NCBI GenBank assembly: GCA_937895955.1
Contig: CALAZI010000053.1
Location: 1-42,999 of the forward strand
DNA length: 42,999 bases
Origin: an uncultured Alphaproteobacteria bacterium
GTDB taxonomy: Bacteria > Pseudomonadota > Alphaproteobacteria > Caulobacterales > Parvularculaceae
Reading direction: 5' to 3'
Shown: in pieces, positions 7,809-16,348 of the stretch
Layout: every line of letters begins with the position of its first letter
Position numbering within the stretch: the stretch's first letter is position 1
The notes under the pieces: generated by a model
What the model saw: the letters and a program-made list of their open reading frames with translations, nothing else
Database searches by the model: none
What the model was told of the DNA's origin: nothing
Program-made: the position numbers and the translations under genes

Positions 7809-8786
7809 GTGAAGAACCGAAACAGCTTGAGGGCGCATTCATCAACGTTATGGCTGCTGGCTGTCGGGCTCGTTCTAGCGACGGCCTTAACCGGCCGGGC
7901 GCTTGCGCAAGAGCCCATAGCGGTCGTCCCCTATCGTATCGACTATAACGGGCTCATCACCGTTGAAGCGAGCGTCAATGGGCGCGGGCCCTATGATTTC
8001 ATCATCGACACCGGCGCAACGCTGACGCTTGCGTTTCAGAATCTAGCCGACAGCGAGGGGTTTCCTCCGACGGGCGGGCCGCCGCGGCGCGTTCTCGGCA
8101 TTTCGGGCTCGTCAGATCTCGACACGTTCATTCTGGGCGACATCGCTTTAGGTCCGGCGGCTCTCAATGATCATATCGGTGTCATTCTTCCCGATTGGGG
8201 CGCGCCGCGTCGCACGCCGGCGGGAATTATCGGCATCGATTTTCTAAAACGATACGCTGTCGTCTTTGATGTCGATAAGAGGACGATCAGCCTTTATCCG
8301 CATGGCGCGATTCCGGAAGAGCGCATCAAGCGCTGGAAATCCGTCAAGCTGCAGGCGCGCACCTACGCCGCCGCGTCGGGCGCGCTTTATTCAACCAAAG
8401 GGCTTGTCAATCGATCGCCGACGACCTTCATCATCGATCTCGGTTCAGTCGCCACCATGATCAATTACCGCGCCGCGGAAGCGATGTTTTCAAGCGTCGT
8501 CAGCAAGGATCTCGGCGAAGGCTTCACCACGGGCAGCCGTCTCAGAGACGTTTTCGACGATCGAACGCGCGCGCGCACGGCGCTGCTCAATCGAATCCAG
8601 ATCGGGCGCGCCACCTGGCGCAACGCCGGCGTATGGGTCTATGACGCGCCTATATTCGATGAAATAGAAGTCCAGCGGCTTCCATTCGGTCTTCTCGGCG
8701 CCGATTTGCTGGCGTCGCAGGATTTCGCGCTCGATTTCGGCGAGAACAGACTCTATTTGAGCAAGATCAAACAGCCTGATCGTTAG
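7809..8786 (+). CDS. secreted retropepsin-like aspartyl protease family protein
   Basis: 325 aa. A signal peptide (about residues 1-34, hydrophobic core LWLLAVGLVLATAL, cleavage near ALAQEP) predicts a periplasmic location. The body is a two-lobe retropepsin-like fold. The first lobe has YDFIIDTGAT (active-site DTG, about residues 63-72) and the second has TFIIDLGSVATM, where DTG has become DLG. Other landmarks are GIIGIDFLKRYAVVFD and FGLLGADLLASQDFALDF, typical of the bacterial aspartyl-protease family (PF13650/PF13975). Substrate unknown. Start is GTG at 7809; the ribosome binding site is weak. Its 3' end overlaps the convergent DUF3297 gene by 20 bp. A related protein is encoded at 41890-42723. 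Confidence 0.85.
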   Translation: MKNRNSLRAHSSTLWLLAVGLVLATALTGRALAQEPIAVVPYRIDYNGLITVEASVNGRGPYDFIIDTGATLTLAFQNLADSEGFPPTGGPPRRVLGISGSSDLDTFILGDIALGPAALNDHIGVILPDWGAPRRTPAGIIGIDFLKRYAVVFDVDKRTISLYPHGAIPEERIKRWKSVKLQARTYAAASGALYSTKGLVNRSPTTFIIDLGSVATMINYRAAEAMFSSVVSKDLGEGFTTGSRLRDVFDDRTRARTALLNRIQIGRATWRNAGVWVYDAPIFDEIEVQRLPFGLLGADLLASQDFALDFGENRLYLSKIKQPDR

Positions 8787-9030
8787 CGGTCGCCGGGGCG
8801 CGGAAATAGGGCTCAACGGCGCCCTTCACCTTGATCGTCAGCGGCTTTCCCTTGCGATCGACGGTCTTGCCGACAGAAACGCGGATCCAACCCTCCGACA
8901 CGCAATACTCCTCGACATTCGTCCTGTCTTCGCCGTTGAAGCGAACGCCGACATCGCGCGCGAGAACCTCCTGACTGAAATAGGGGCTGTTCGGATCAAC
9001 GCTGAGGCGATCGGGCGGCGCATCGGTCAT
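8767..9030 (-). CDS. DUF3297 family protein
   Basis: 87 aa, a complete DUF3297 protein (MTDAPPDRLSVDPNSPYF ... GVRFNG ... VEEYCVSEGWIRVSVG ... KGKPLTIKVKGAVEPYF). These small cytosolic proteins are widespread in Proteobacteria and have no established function. The ATG at 9030 has GAGGA upstream. A longer in-frame reading to 9117 would add an Arg-rich tail without homology, so it was not used. It is convergent with the upstream retropepsin gene, overlapping it by 20 bp, and divergent from the amidohydrolase gene. Confidence 0.9.
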   Translation of the reverse strand: MTDAPPDRLSVDPNSPYFSQEVLARDVGVRFNGEDRTNVEEYCVSEGWIRVSVGKTVDRKGKPLTIKVKGAVEPYFRAPATANDQAV

Positions 9031-9167
9031 GTCAGGAATCCTCACGTTTCTAAGGCGAACGCGACGATCCTTAGATCGACGCCGTTGCGAATACAATGTC
9101 GGCTTGTCATAGTCCACGCAGTTTCAAGCTAGGCTTATCGCAGCCCTTGACGAAGAGAGAGAGTATT

Positions 9168-10487
9168 ATGATCGGCCGCATCTTCGCCATTTCATTGACC
9201 GCGGTTCTCGCAAGCCAGACGGCGTTCGCCGAAAACCTAGTCGTCATTCACGCGGGCGCGCTGCTCGCCGAACCCGGAAAAGGGGCGATCGCCGAGCAGT
9301 CCGTCATCATCAAAGACGGCAAGATCGACCGCATCGTTCCCGGCTATCTGGACGCGGCGGCGGTCGGCGCCGACGAAACGGACGCCGTCGAAACTATCGA
9401 TCTTAAAAACAAATTCGTCCTGCCGGGGCTGATCGACAGCCATGTGCACATTCTCGGCGAAAACAATCCGCGGGCGCGATTGCAGCGCGTTGAGGAATCG
9501 GACGCCGACGACGCCATCGCCGGCGCCGGATTCGCGCGCAAGACGCTGATGGCGGGTTTCACGACCGTGCGAGACGTCGGCGCTGGATCGGGCGACGCCA
9601 TTTTCGCGCTGCGTGACGGCATCGCGCGGGGCGATGTCGCCGGACCGCGCCTTTTCGCCTCCGGCTCGACGATTTCGGTCACCGGCGGTCATGGCGACGG
9701 CACGCAGGGTTATCGCGACGATGTCGCCGAACTTCTGCATTCTGAGGCGGTTTGCGACGGGGCGGCCGATTGCCGCCGCGCCGTGCGCAACCAGGTGCGG
9801 CGCGGCGCCGATCATATCAAGCTCACCGCGACAGGCGGCGTTCTTTCAAACACCGCCGCCGGCCTCGAACAGCAGTTTTTCGATGACGAACTTGGGGCGA
9901 TCGTCGAAAGCGCGCATGCGATGGACCGCAAGGTGACGGCGCACGCGCATGGCGTCGCCGGCATTAACGCCGCCCTCAGAGCCGGCGTCGATTCGATCGA
10001 ACACGGCACTTATCTCAACGACGACTCGATCAGGCTGTTCAAGAAAACCGGGGCCTATCTCGTGCCGACATTGCTCGCCGGCGAGACGGTCGTCGAATGG
10101 GCGAAGGACCCGAACTCATTCCTATTGCCGCCGCAACGCGCCAAGGCGCTTCAGGTCGGACCGACCATGCATGCGATGGCGGCGAAGGCGCATAGAGGCG
10201 GCGTCAAGATCGCCTTCGGCACGGACAGCGGCGTTTCCAAACACGGCGAGAACGCGCGGGAATTCGCGCTTCTCGTTGCGGCGGGAATGACGCCGATGCA
10301 GGCGATCCGGGCCGCGACCCTCAACGCCGCCGACCACCTTGGGCACTCGGATGCGCTGGGGTCGATCGCCCCCGGCAAGTACGCCGACATCATTGCGACC
10401 GACGGCGATCCGCTCGCCGACGTCAATGAGCTTCTCGACGTCGACTTCGTGATGAAAGGCGGGGTCGTCTACAAGAACGAGAATTAA
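9168..10487 (+). CDS. secreted metal-dependent amidohydrolase (Xaa-Pro dipeptidase-like)
   Basis: 439 aa with a signal peptide (MIGRIFAISLTAVLASQTAFA). It is an amidohydrolase-superfamily TIM barrel of the COG1228 imidazolonepropionase/prolidase-like group. Metal-site motifs: LPGLIDSHVHILGEN (HxH), HIKLTATGGVLS with the bridging lysine, KVTAHAHG, GVDSIEHGTYL, and IAFGTDSGV with the catalytic Asp. The C-terminal strand block (LGSIAPGKYADIIATDGDPL) is typical. Characterised Caulobacter relatives are dipeptidases or carboxypeptidases acting on Xaa-Pro or Xaa-Lys/Arg peptides, so a periplasmic peptidase role is likely but the substrate is not determined. The ATG at 9168 was chosen over an earlier in-frame start because it begins the signal peptide. 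Confidence 0.93.
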   Translation: MIGRIFAISLTAVLASQTAFAENLVVIHAGALLAEPGKGAIAEQSVIIKDGKIDRIVPGYLDAAAVGADETDAVETIDLKNKFVLPGLIDSHVHILGENNPRARLQRVEESDADDAIAGAGFARKTLMAGFTTVRDVGAGSGDAIFALRDGIARGDVAGPRLFASGSTISVTGGHGDGTQGYRDDVAELLHSEAVCDGAADCRRAVRNQVRRGADHIKLTATGGVLSNTAAGLEQQFFDDELGAIVESAHAMDRKVTAHAHGVAGINAALRAGVDSIEHGTYLNDDSIRLFKKTGAYLVPTLLAGETVVEWAKDPNSFLLPPQRAKALQVGPTMHAMAAKAHRGGVKIAFGTDSGVSKHGENAREFALLVAAGMTPMQAIRAATLNAADHLGHSDALGSIAPGKYADIIATDGDPLADVNELLDVDFVMKGGVVYKNEN

Positions 10488-10498
10488 CCTCTCGTTTA
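10476..10498 (+). terminator. weak hairpin at the end of the amidohydrolase gene
   Basis: AACGAGA (10476-10482) and TCTCGTT (10490-10496) form a perfect 7-bp inverted repeat around the TAA stop, with only three T residues after the stem. It could be a weak terminator or mark a structured junction. Confidence 0.3.
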
Positions 10499-10586
10499 CG
10501 CGCAAGATCGGCGTTCATCTTACCGCGTTCTTAACTTGCATGCGCGATTTTCTCCTGAAAGCAGGATCAGGGGAGGCTCGCCCTCA

Positions 10587-11552
10587 ATGCCCGACACCAA
10601 TATCGAAACGCTCATCCGCAGCGTCGGCGCGGACGGCCATGTCAGCGCTGACGACGTTATATTCCTTCGTCGCAACGTCTTCGCCGACGGCGTCGTCAGC
10701 AGGGCCGAACTCGCCGCGCTTTTTGCGCTGGCCGAGAAAGCGCCGCAGGGCGATCCGGAATGGGCCGACTATTTCGCGGAAGCGTCAGCGGATTTCTTCC
10801 TGCGCGAGGAAGAACCGCACGGCTATCTCACCGATCAGGAATTTGAGCATCTTGAAGCCTTCGTCACGCGCGACGGCAAGAAGGCGAGCGCCATCGAACT
10901 GAAGCTTCTGGTCGCGCTGATGGAGAAGGCGACAGCGACGCCGCCCGCGATGGCCGAATTCGTCGCCGACCAGTTCCGCCGTCTCATCCGCGAGCGCAAG
11001 GGCGGCGCGCGCATTGGACGCAACGACGCCGACATGCTGCGCCGTTATCTTTATGCAGCCGCCGGCGACGGTTCGATTGCGGTGACGAAAGAAGAAGCCG
11101 AACTGCTGTTCGACCTTCATGAGATGACCTATGCGGCCGATAATGATCCGTCCTGGGCCGATCTCTTCATCAAGGCGATCGCGGCGCATCTGATGGCGCA
11201 TGTCGGCTATCGTCCGCTGCCTCGTGAGGAAGCCCTGCGCCTCCATGACTGGGTCAAGGATCAGACGGTCAATCCGGCGGGCTTTTTCGGCCGCATGCTC
11301 TCGGGCGGTCTCGCCGGCATCCGCGAAGCCTATGGTCAAAAGCAATCATCAGCGGCCAGAAAGAACGCCGATGACGCGATCGCCGCGGCGATCGCCGAGC
11401 AGGTGACGGCGCAGGAGGCGGACTGGCTTGCCGACCGCATCGGCAAAAACGGCAAACTCGACAATATCGAGCGCGCGCTCGTCCATTACATGCGCGATCT
11501 CGGCGCGGAATTGCCGCCGAAGCTCGCCGCGCTCGTTGAAAGGGCGGCCTAA
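10587..11552 (+). CDS. hypothetical repetitive all-helical protein (TerB-like repeats)
   Basis: 321 aa, no signal peptide or membrane span. The sequence is a chain of four or five related helical units, each with a short acidic turn then helices: GADGHVSADDVIFLRRNV, FADGVVSRAELAALFALAEKA, AAGDGSIAVTKEEAELLFDL and GKNGKLDNIERALVHYMRD. These DG-x-[VI]-x3-E turns resemble TerB-like or EF-hand-like repeats, but I do not recognise a specific family. The ATG at 10587 was chosen because GGGGAGG lies upstream and the protein composition begins there; an earlier start would add 17 Arg/Ser-rich residues. The 3' end overlaps the convergent YbjN gene by 4 bp. Confidence 0.8.
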   Translation: MPDTNIETLIRSVGADGHVSADDVIFLRRNVFADGVVSRAELAALFALAEKAPQGDPEWADYFAEASADFFLREEEPHGYLTDQEFEHLEAFVTRDGKKASAIELKLLVALMEKATATPPAMAEFVADQFRRLIRERKGGARIGRNDADMLRRYLYAAAGDGSIAVTKEEAELLFDLHEMTYAADNDPSWADLFIKAIAAHLMAHVGYRPLPREEALRLHDWVKDQTVNPAGFFGRMLSGGLAGIREAYGQKQSSAARKNADDAIAAAIAEQVTAQEADWLADRIGKNGKLDNIERALVHYMRDLGAELPPKLAALVERAA

Positions 11553-12046
11553 CTCGTCTGCTGGCCTTTGCTGAAATGGCTGATGAAGGCGTTGATGACG
11601 TCCGCCCACCTGGCGACATTGCGCGAGACGTTTTCCATCGAGACGCCGCCATCGAGTTCGATGACGTAATCGACGCCGACCTCGTTCTTGCCCGGAATCA
11701 CGTAGGCGCGGCCGAAAACCTGGCTGTCATTGAAGCGATTGACGATTTCATAATCCGAAGGCTTCGCGTCGCGGCCAAGCGAGAAATTGGCGAAAAAGAC
11801 TAGCGTCGAGCAGGCCTTCGGCGCGCCGCTGCAATCAAGCGCGCGCACCCAATATTGCACATTATCGAGAGCGACATGCGCGACGGGGGCGCCGGTGCGC
11901 GCCTCCTCAATCATTCTCACCGTAAGACCGGCGTCCGAAAGGACAGCCTCGATCTCCGCCGCCGTCAGGGCCGACTTCGACTGGGCGAAAGCCGGCGCGC
12001 CTGACGCCAGCAGAAAGACGGCGATCAACGCCGATACGCGAACCAT
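11549..12046 (-). CDS. secreted YbjN domain protein
   Basis: 165 aa with a signal peptide (MVRVSALIAVFLLASGAPAFAQ). The remainder matches the YbjN family: LTAAEIEAVLSDAGL, VQYWVRALDCSGAPKACSTL (two cysteines) and FNDSQVFGRAYVIPGKNEVG. YbjN proteins have a type III secretion chaperone-like fold; their role is poorly understood. Two ATGs are close together. I chose 12046 because GAGGGG is seven bases upstream, whereas it almost touches the ATG at 12052. It is divergent from sdhC and convergent with the repeat protein. Confidence 0.85.
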   Translation of the reverse strand: MVRVSALIAVFLLASGAPAFAQSKSALTAAEIEAVLSDAGLTVRMIEEARTGAPVAHVALDNVQYWVRALDCSGAPKACSTLVFFANFSLGRDAKPSDYEIVNRFNDSQVFGRAYVIPGKNEVGVDYVIELDGGVSMENVSRNVARWADVINAFISHFSKGQQTS

Positions 12047-12139
12047 GACCATACCCCTCGCTTCCCCTTCAGCGATACTGCGGCAATCGGCGCGGCCTTG
12101 GCAATCATCGATATCTGATCCGCCAGGCTCTTCCGCGCG

Positions 12140-12167
12140 TTGACAGGGGGATCGGTGCGCCTATTGT
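12140..12167 (+). promoter_or_regulatory. sdhC: candidate sdhCDA promoter
   Basis: TTGACA (12140-12145), a 16-bp spacer and TATTGT (12162-12167) lie about 55 bp upstream of sdhC in the gap between divergent genes. The -35 is perfect and the -10 matches 4 of 6. Supported by sequence only. Confidence 0.5.
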
Positions 12168-12221
12168 CCGGGCCGCTTCGCTCTTTTTGCAATCCTCAAG
12201 GGAATTTTCAGGGAAAGATCA

Positions 12222-12605
12222 ATGGCATCCGACCGCCCGCTCTCGCCGCATCTGCAAATCTGGCGCTGGACGCCGACCATGGCGGCCTCGATCACGCATC
12301 GCGCGACGGGCGTCGCGCTTTACGCCGGCACGATCCTTCTCAGCCTATGGGTCTTCGCGCTTGCGCAGGGCGAAAGCGCCTATGCGGCGCTCGCCGGCTT
12401 TCTCGGTTCTCCGATCGGCGTTTTCATCCTCTTCGGCTACGCTTGGGCGCTGCTCTTTCACACGCTGAACGGACTCCGTCATCTTTATTGGGACATGGGA
12501 CGCGGGCTTGAAGTCGATCAGGCGCGACTCTCGGCCTGGCTCGTCTTCGCGGCGTCTTTGATTTTGGCGATCCTCATTGTCGCTGGCGGTCTTTCGGCGC
12601 GGTGA
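12222..12605 (+). CDS. sdhC: succinate dehydrogenase cytochrome b556 subunit
   Basis: 127 aa, one of two membrane anchors of complex II; holds haem b and the quinone site with SdhD. Motifs: RPLSPHLQIWRWTPTM, SITHRATGVALY (quinone-site Ser/Arg region) and HTLNGLRHLYWDMG with the haem-ligand histidine. Three transmembrane helices are visible (about 29-51, 67-88, 106-125). AGGGAAAG precedes the ATG. It starts the sdhCDA cluster, and the next gene follows within 11 bp. Confidence 0.96.
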   Translation: MASDRPLSPHLQIWRWTPTMAASITHRATGVALYAGTILLSLWVFALAQGESAYAALAGFLGSPIGVFILFGYAWALLFHTLNGLRHLYWDMGRGLEVDQARLSAWLVFAASLILAILIVAGGLSAR

Positions 12606-12616
12606 CGGGGACACCC

Positions 12617-12946
12617 ATGACGCATAAGGGAACATCGACTTTCATCGCCCAACGCGCGAGCGCTGTCGCGCTGCTTTTTCTCGTCATCTGGTTTCTCTGG
12701 ACGCTTTCGTCGCACGCCGGCGCCGGATGGGAAGAGACGCTGATCTGGCTCGCCGCGCCGACCGGCTGGGCGCCGATGGGACTTCTCATCGCGATCGGCG
12801 CCTTTCACATGCGCATCGGCCTCAATGAAATCATCGACGACTATGTCAACAGCGGCGCGCGCGGCGTCCTCAAGCTGCTCAATCTATTCGCCTGCCTCGG
12901 CGCCGCTCTCATCGGCCTCTGGTCCCTTTTCCTCATCGCCGCCTGA
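12617..12946 (+). CDS. sdhD: succinate dehydrogenase hydrophobic membrane anchor
   Basis: 109 aa, second membrane anchor of complex II. Conserved segments are FIAQRASAVALLFLVIW, then GAFHMRIGLNEIIDDYV carrying the haem/quinone-region His, Arg and Asp. Three transmembrane helices. I chose the ATG at 12617 (GACGGGGAC upstream); a GTG at 12602 that overlaps the sdhC stop would add five residues and cannot be excluded. sdhA begins 11 bp after it. Confidence 0.93.
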   Translation: MTHKGTSTFIAQRASAVALLFLVIWFLWTLSSHAGAGWEETLIWLAAPTGWAPMGLLIAIGAFHMRIGLNEIIDDYVNSGARGVLKLLNLFACLGAALIGLWSLFLIAA

Positions 12947-12957
12947 ACCGGACAGCA

Positions 12958-14745
12958 ATGACATCCTCTTACGAAATCATCGATCACGACTATGACGTCG
13001 TCGTTGTCGGCGCCGGCGGGGCGGGGCTTCGCGCAACGCTCGGCGCGGCGCAGGCCGGCCTCAAGACCGCCTGCGTGACAAAAGTGTTTCCGACGCGCTC
13101 GCACACCGTCGCCGCGCAAGGCGGCATCTCCGCCTCGCTCGGCAATATGGGCGCCGACGACTGGCGCTGGCACATGTACGACACCGTCAAGGGCTCCGAT
13201 TGGCTCGGCGATCAGGACGCGATCGAATATCTCTGCAAGAACGCGCCCGCCGCCGTTTACGAACTGGAGCATTGGGGCGTTCCGTTCAGCCGCACTGACG
13301 ACGGCAAGATTTATCAGCGCGCCTTCGGCGGCATGACGCGCAATTTCGGCGAGGGGCCGATCCAGCGCACTTGCGCGGCGGCCGACCGCACCGGCCATGC
13401 GATGCTGCACACGCTTTACGGCCAGTCGGTTAAACAAAACGCGAAGTTCTTCATCGAATATTTCGCGCTCGATCTCATCATGGATGATGAAGGCGCGTGT
13501 CGCGGGCTTACGGCCTGGCGCCTTGATGACGGAACGATCCACCGCTTCAACGCGAAAATGGTCGTGCTTGCGACCGGCGGCTACGGCCGCGTCTATTTTT
13601 CCTGCACCTCGGCGCACACCTGCACCGGCGACGGCAACGCGATGGTGCTGCGCGCCGGCCTTCCCTTGCAGGATATGGAATTCGTCCAGTTCCACCCGAC
13701 AGGCATTTACGGCGCCGGCGTTCTCATCACCGAAGGCGTTCGCGGCGAAGGCGGCTATCTCACCAATTCAGAGGGCGAGCGCTTCATGGAGCGCTATGCG
13801 CCGTCAGCCAAAGACCTCGCCTCGCGCGATGTCGTCTCGCGCGCCATGACGATCGAAATTCGGGAAGGGCGCGGCGTCGGTCCGCACAAGGATCACATCC
13901 ATCTCAATTTAAACCATCTTGATCCGAAGATCATTCACGAACGCCTGCCGGGCATTTCAGAATCGGCCCGCATTTTCGCCGGCGTCGATGTGACGAAAGA
14001 GCCGATTCCCGTATTGCCGACCGTCCACTACAATATGGGCGGCATTCCGACGAACTATCACGGCGAAGTGGTGACGAAACGCGGAGACGCCGCCGATGCG
14101 GTCGTCCCAGGCCTGATGGCGATCGGAGAGGCGGCGTGCGTTTCCGTGCACGGCGCCAATCGTCTCGGCTCCAACTCGCTCATCGATCTTGTCGTCTTCG
14201 GCCGCGCGGCCGGCCTTCGCTGCGGCGACGTCGTCAAGGCGGGCGAGCCGGCGCGTCCCTTGCCGAAAGGCGCAGGGGATGAAGCGCTGGCGCGCCTCGA
14301 CAGGTTCCGCAGCGCAAAGGGCGCAACGCCGACCGCGCAGTTGCGCGGGCGCATGCAGCGCGTGATGCAGACGAATTGCGCCGTTTTCCGCACCGGCGAG
14401 GTGCTGGAAGAAGGGCGCAAACTGATCGCCGACGTCTATTCCGGACTTCCCGACATCGGCGTCACCGACCGGACAATGGTCTGGAACACGGACCTCGTCG
14501 AAACGCTCGAATTCGACAATCTGATCGCGCAGGCCGTCGTAACGATGGAAGGCGCCGCAAACCGCAAGGAAAGTCGCGGCGCGCATGCGCGCGAAGATTT
14601 CCCCGATCGCGACGACGCCAACTGGATGAAGCACACCGCGGCCTGGTTCCAGAACGGCAAGGTGACGCTCGACTACCGCCCCGTGCATACCTACACATTG
14701 ACTGATGAGGTCAGTTATATCGAGCCGAAGAAGCGGGTTTATTGA
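12958..14745 (+). CDS. sdhA: succinate dehydrogenase flavoprotein subunit
   Basis: 595 aa, the catalytic FAD subunit of complex II (succinate to fumarate). The FAD site VVVGAGGAGLRATLGAAQAG is followed by RSHTVAAQGGISASLG with His49, the covalent flavin attachment residue. Substrate-site motifs: VQFHPTGIYGAGVLITEGVRGEG, HYNMGGIPTNYHGEV, HGANRLGSNSLIDLVVFGRA, and the C-terminal SRGAHAREDFPDRDD plus HTYTLTDEVSYIEPKKRVY. The 3' end overlaps a convergent amino-acid dehydrogenase gene by 7 bp. sdhB, normally next, is found only 4.3 kb further on. Confidence 0.98.
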   Translation: MTSSYEIIDHDYDVVVVGAGGAGLRATLGAAQAGLKTACVTKVFPTRSHTVAAQGGISASLGNMGADDWRWHMYDTVKGSDWLGDQDAIEYLCKNAPAAVYELEHWGVPFSRTDDGKIYQRAFGGMTRNFGEGPIQRTCAAADRTGHAMLHTLYGQSVKQNAKFFIEYFALDLIMDDEGACRGLTAWRLDDGTIHRFNAKMVVLATGGYGRVYFSCTSAHTCTGDGNAMVLRAGLPLQDMEFVQFHPTGIYGAGVLITEGVRGEGGYLTNSEGERFMERYAPSAKDLASRDVVSRAMTIEIREGRGVGPHKDHIHLNLNHLDPKIIHERLPGISESARIFAGVDVTKEPIPVLPTVHYNMGGIPTNYHGEVVTKRGDAADAVVPGLMAIGEAACVSVHGANRLGSNSLIDLVVFGRAAGLRCGDVVKAGEPARPLPKGAGDEALARLDRFRSAKGATPTAQLRGRMQRVMQTNCAVFRTGEVLEEGRKLIADVYSGLPDIGVTDRTMVWNTDLVETLEFDNLIAQAVVTMEGAANRKESRGAHAREDFPDRDDANWMKHTAAWFQNGKVTLDYRPVHTYTLTDEVSYIEPKKRVY

Positions 14746-15782
14746 CGCTTTTTCTCAGCGATGATCTTCTCCGCAAGACGGTCGGCGGCGCGCGCCGTTC
14801 CAATGTTTTCACGTTCAGACTTCTCAATAACGCGCTCAGCCGTTTCGGCGATGCGCGCAACGCGCGCGGATAATTCGTCGGCGTCCTGAACGCCGTCAAG
14901 CGCCGCCGCCGCGCCGACAATGACGCCGCCGGCGTTGACGAGGTAATCAGGCATATAAAGAATTCCGCGATCAGCAAGCCGCGCATCGTCCAAATCGGTC
15001 CCAAGCTGATTGTTCGCTGCGCCGCAAACGATCTTGGCTTTGATGCGCGGGATCGTTCGTTCATTGAGGACGCCGCCAAGCGCGCACGGCGCCAGCACGT
15101 CGACATCTTCTTCCAGAATTTCATCGACCCCGACGGCCGTCGCGCCAAAATCGCCGACTGCGCGCGCCAGAGCCTCCGCATCGATGTCGGCGGCGACAAT
15201 GCGCGCGCCTTCTTTCGCCAGCCTCGCGCCCAGCCTTTGGGCGACCTTGCCGACGCCCTGAAGCGCCACACGGACGCCGTTGAAATCCTCCCGACCGAGC
15301 TTTCGGCTGATGGCGACGCGCATCGCATGATAAACCCCGTCGGCCGTATACGGAGCCGTATCGGGCCCGTCGCCGGCGGCGACATACCGGGTCGTCTTGG
15401 CGATCTCGTTCATGTCGGCTGTCGTCGTGCCGACATCCTCGCCGGCGTAGTAACGCCCGCCGAAGGATTCGATCGCGCGCGCCATCGCCGCGAAAAGCGC
15501 GGGCGACTTGTCTTTCGCCGGATCGCCGATGATGACCGACTTTGCGCCGCCGAGCCGAATGCCGGCCAAAGCGGATTTGTAGGTCATGCCGCGCGACAGT
15601 CTTAAAACGTCGCCAAGCGCCTGCGCCTCATTTGCATAGACGCGCATGCGGATGCCGCCGCCTGCGACGGCGCCCATCGCCGTGGAATGAATGGCGATGA
15701 TCGCGCGCAAGCCGCTCGCCACATCATTGAAGAACGCGATTTCTTCATGTCCTCTAAATTCAGGGTGCTCGAAAACGCTCAT
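14739..15782 (-). CDS. Glu/Leu/Phe/Val dehydrogenase (leucine dehydrogenase-like)
   Basis: 347 aa, cytosolic NAD-dependent amino-acid dehydrogenase that deaminates a branched-chain or aromatic amino acid to its 2-oxo acid. The substrate domain includes TAMGAVAGGGIRMRVY, MTYKSALAGIRLGGAKSVI with the catalytic lysines, and YYAGEDVGTTTADMNE. The Rossmann domain has VALQGVGKVAQRLGARL and VCGAANNQLG. Length and motifs fit leucine dehydrogenase more than the longer hexameric glutamate dehydrogenases; exact specificity cannot be read by eye. It lies on the opposite strand between sdhA and sdhB. Confidence 0.92.
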   Translation of the reverse strand: MSVFEHPEFRGHEEIAFFNDVASGLRAIIAIHSTAMGAVAGGGIRMRVYANEAQALGDVLRLSRGMTYKSALAGIRLGGAKSVIIGDPAKDKSPALFAAMARAIESFGGRYYAGEDVGTTTADMNEIAKTTRYVAAGDGPDTAPYTADGVYHAMRVAISRKLGREDFNGVRVALQGVGKVAQRLGARLAKEGARIVAADIDAEALARAVGDFGATAVGVDEILEEDVDVLAPCALGGVLNERTIPRIKAKIVCGAANNQLGTDLDDARLADRGILYMPDYLVNAGGVIVGAAAALDGVQDADELSARVARIAETAERVIEKSERENIGTARAADRLAEKIIAEKKRQ

Positions 15783-15903
15783 AAGTTGAATTCCTCCCGC
15801 GGCGCAGCGGCTCGCCGGCGCAATTCTTCATTGCTTATTGTGAACGAACGCCATGCGTGTTTCTATGCCCGCCATCGCGTTATTTTCCGGAAGGGGCGTC
15901 CCC

Positions 15904-16281
15904 GTGCCGAACGCCGACGAACTCGCCGTCCATGAGATTGCAGGCGACAAGCCCGGCTTCCTGAAACGTTATGTCTCCTTCTTCCGGATCGCGCTCCTTT
16001 TCGCCGTCGCCGGCCAACCGCTCGCCGGACTGGCGCTGCATCTTCTGAAGGAAGCCGACGTCATCGACTTCGCACGCATCGATCCTGGCGCGGGCGCCGC
16101 TTTTCACATTCTTGCCGCGACATTCATATTCCAGATCATCCTGATCCTCATCGCCCTCGCGCGTATCGGAACTAATCTGAAGCGCCTCACGGCGAGCATC
16201 GCCGTTCTTGTCTTCGCCTTCGCATCCGTGATGATCCTTTTCGTGATGCTGCAGTGTGATCTCTACGACGCCTGCCTTTAG
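15904..16281 (+). CDS. small hypothetical membrane protein
   Basis: About 125 aa with three hydrophobic segments (around FFRIALLFAVAGQPLAGLAL, FHILAATFIFQIILILIALA, ASIAVLVFAFASVMILFVML) and a short cytosolic N-terminus. Family not recognised. I favour the GTG at 15904 because GGAAGGGG lies seven bases upstream; an ATG at 15853 in the same frame would add 17 residues and lacks a clear binding site. It is divergent from the dehydrogenase gene and 67 bp upstream of the enoyl-CoA hydratase-family gene. Confidence 0.65.
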   Translation: MPNADELAVHEIAGDKPGFLKRYVSFFRIALLFAVAGQPLAGLALHLLKEADVIDFARIDPGAGAAFHILAATFIFQIILILIALARIGTNLKRLTASIAVLVFAFASVMILFVMLQCDLYDACL

Positions 16282-16348
16282 GGCGACTGCGCATGAGCGT
16301 AGGCCCGCAAGCGCGTCGGCGCTATGATGAACGTAAAGGAGCGCCGCC

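Noticed and set aside
10484..10498. CtrA-like box TTAA-N7-TTTA upstream of the repeat protein
   Set aside because: One mismatch from the consensus, and the first half is the amidohydrolase stop codon within a hairpin; too weak alone.
12841..13695. 284-residue minus-strand open frame within sdhD/sdhA
   Set aside because: Antisense shadow of sdhA; no family features.
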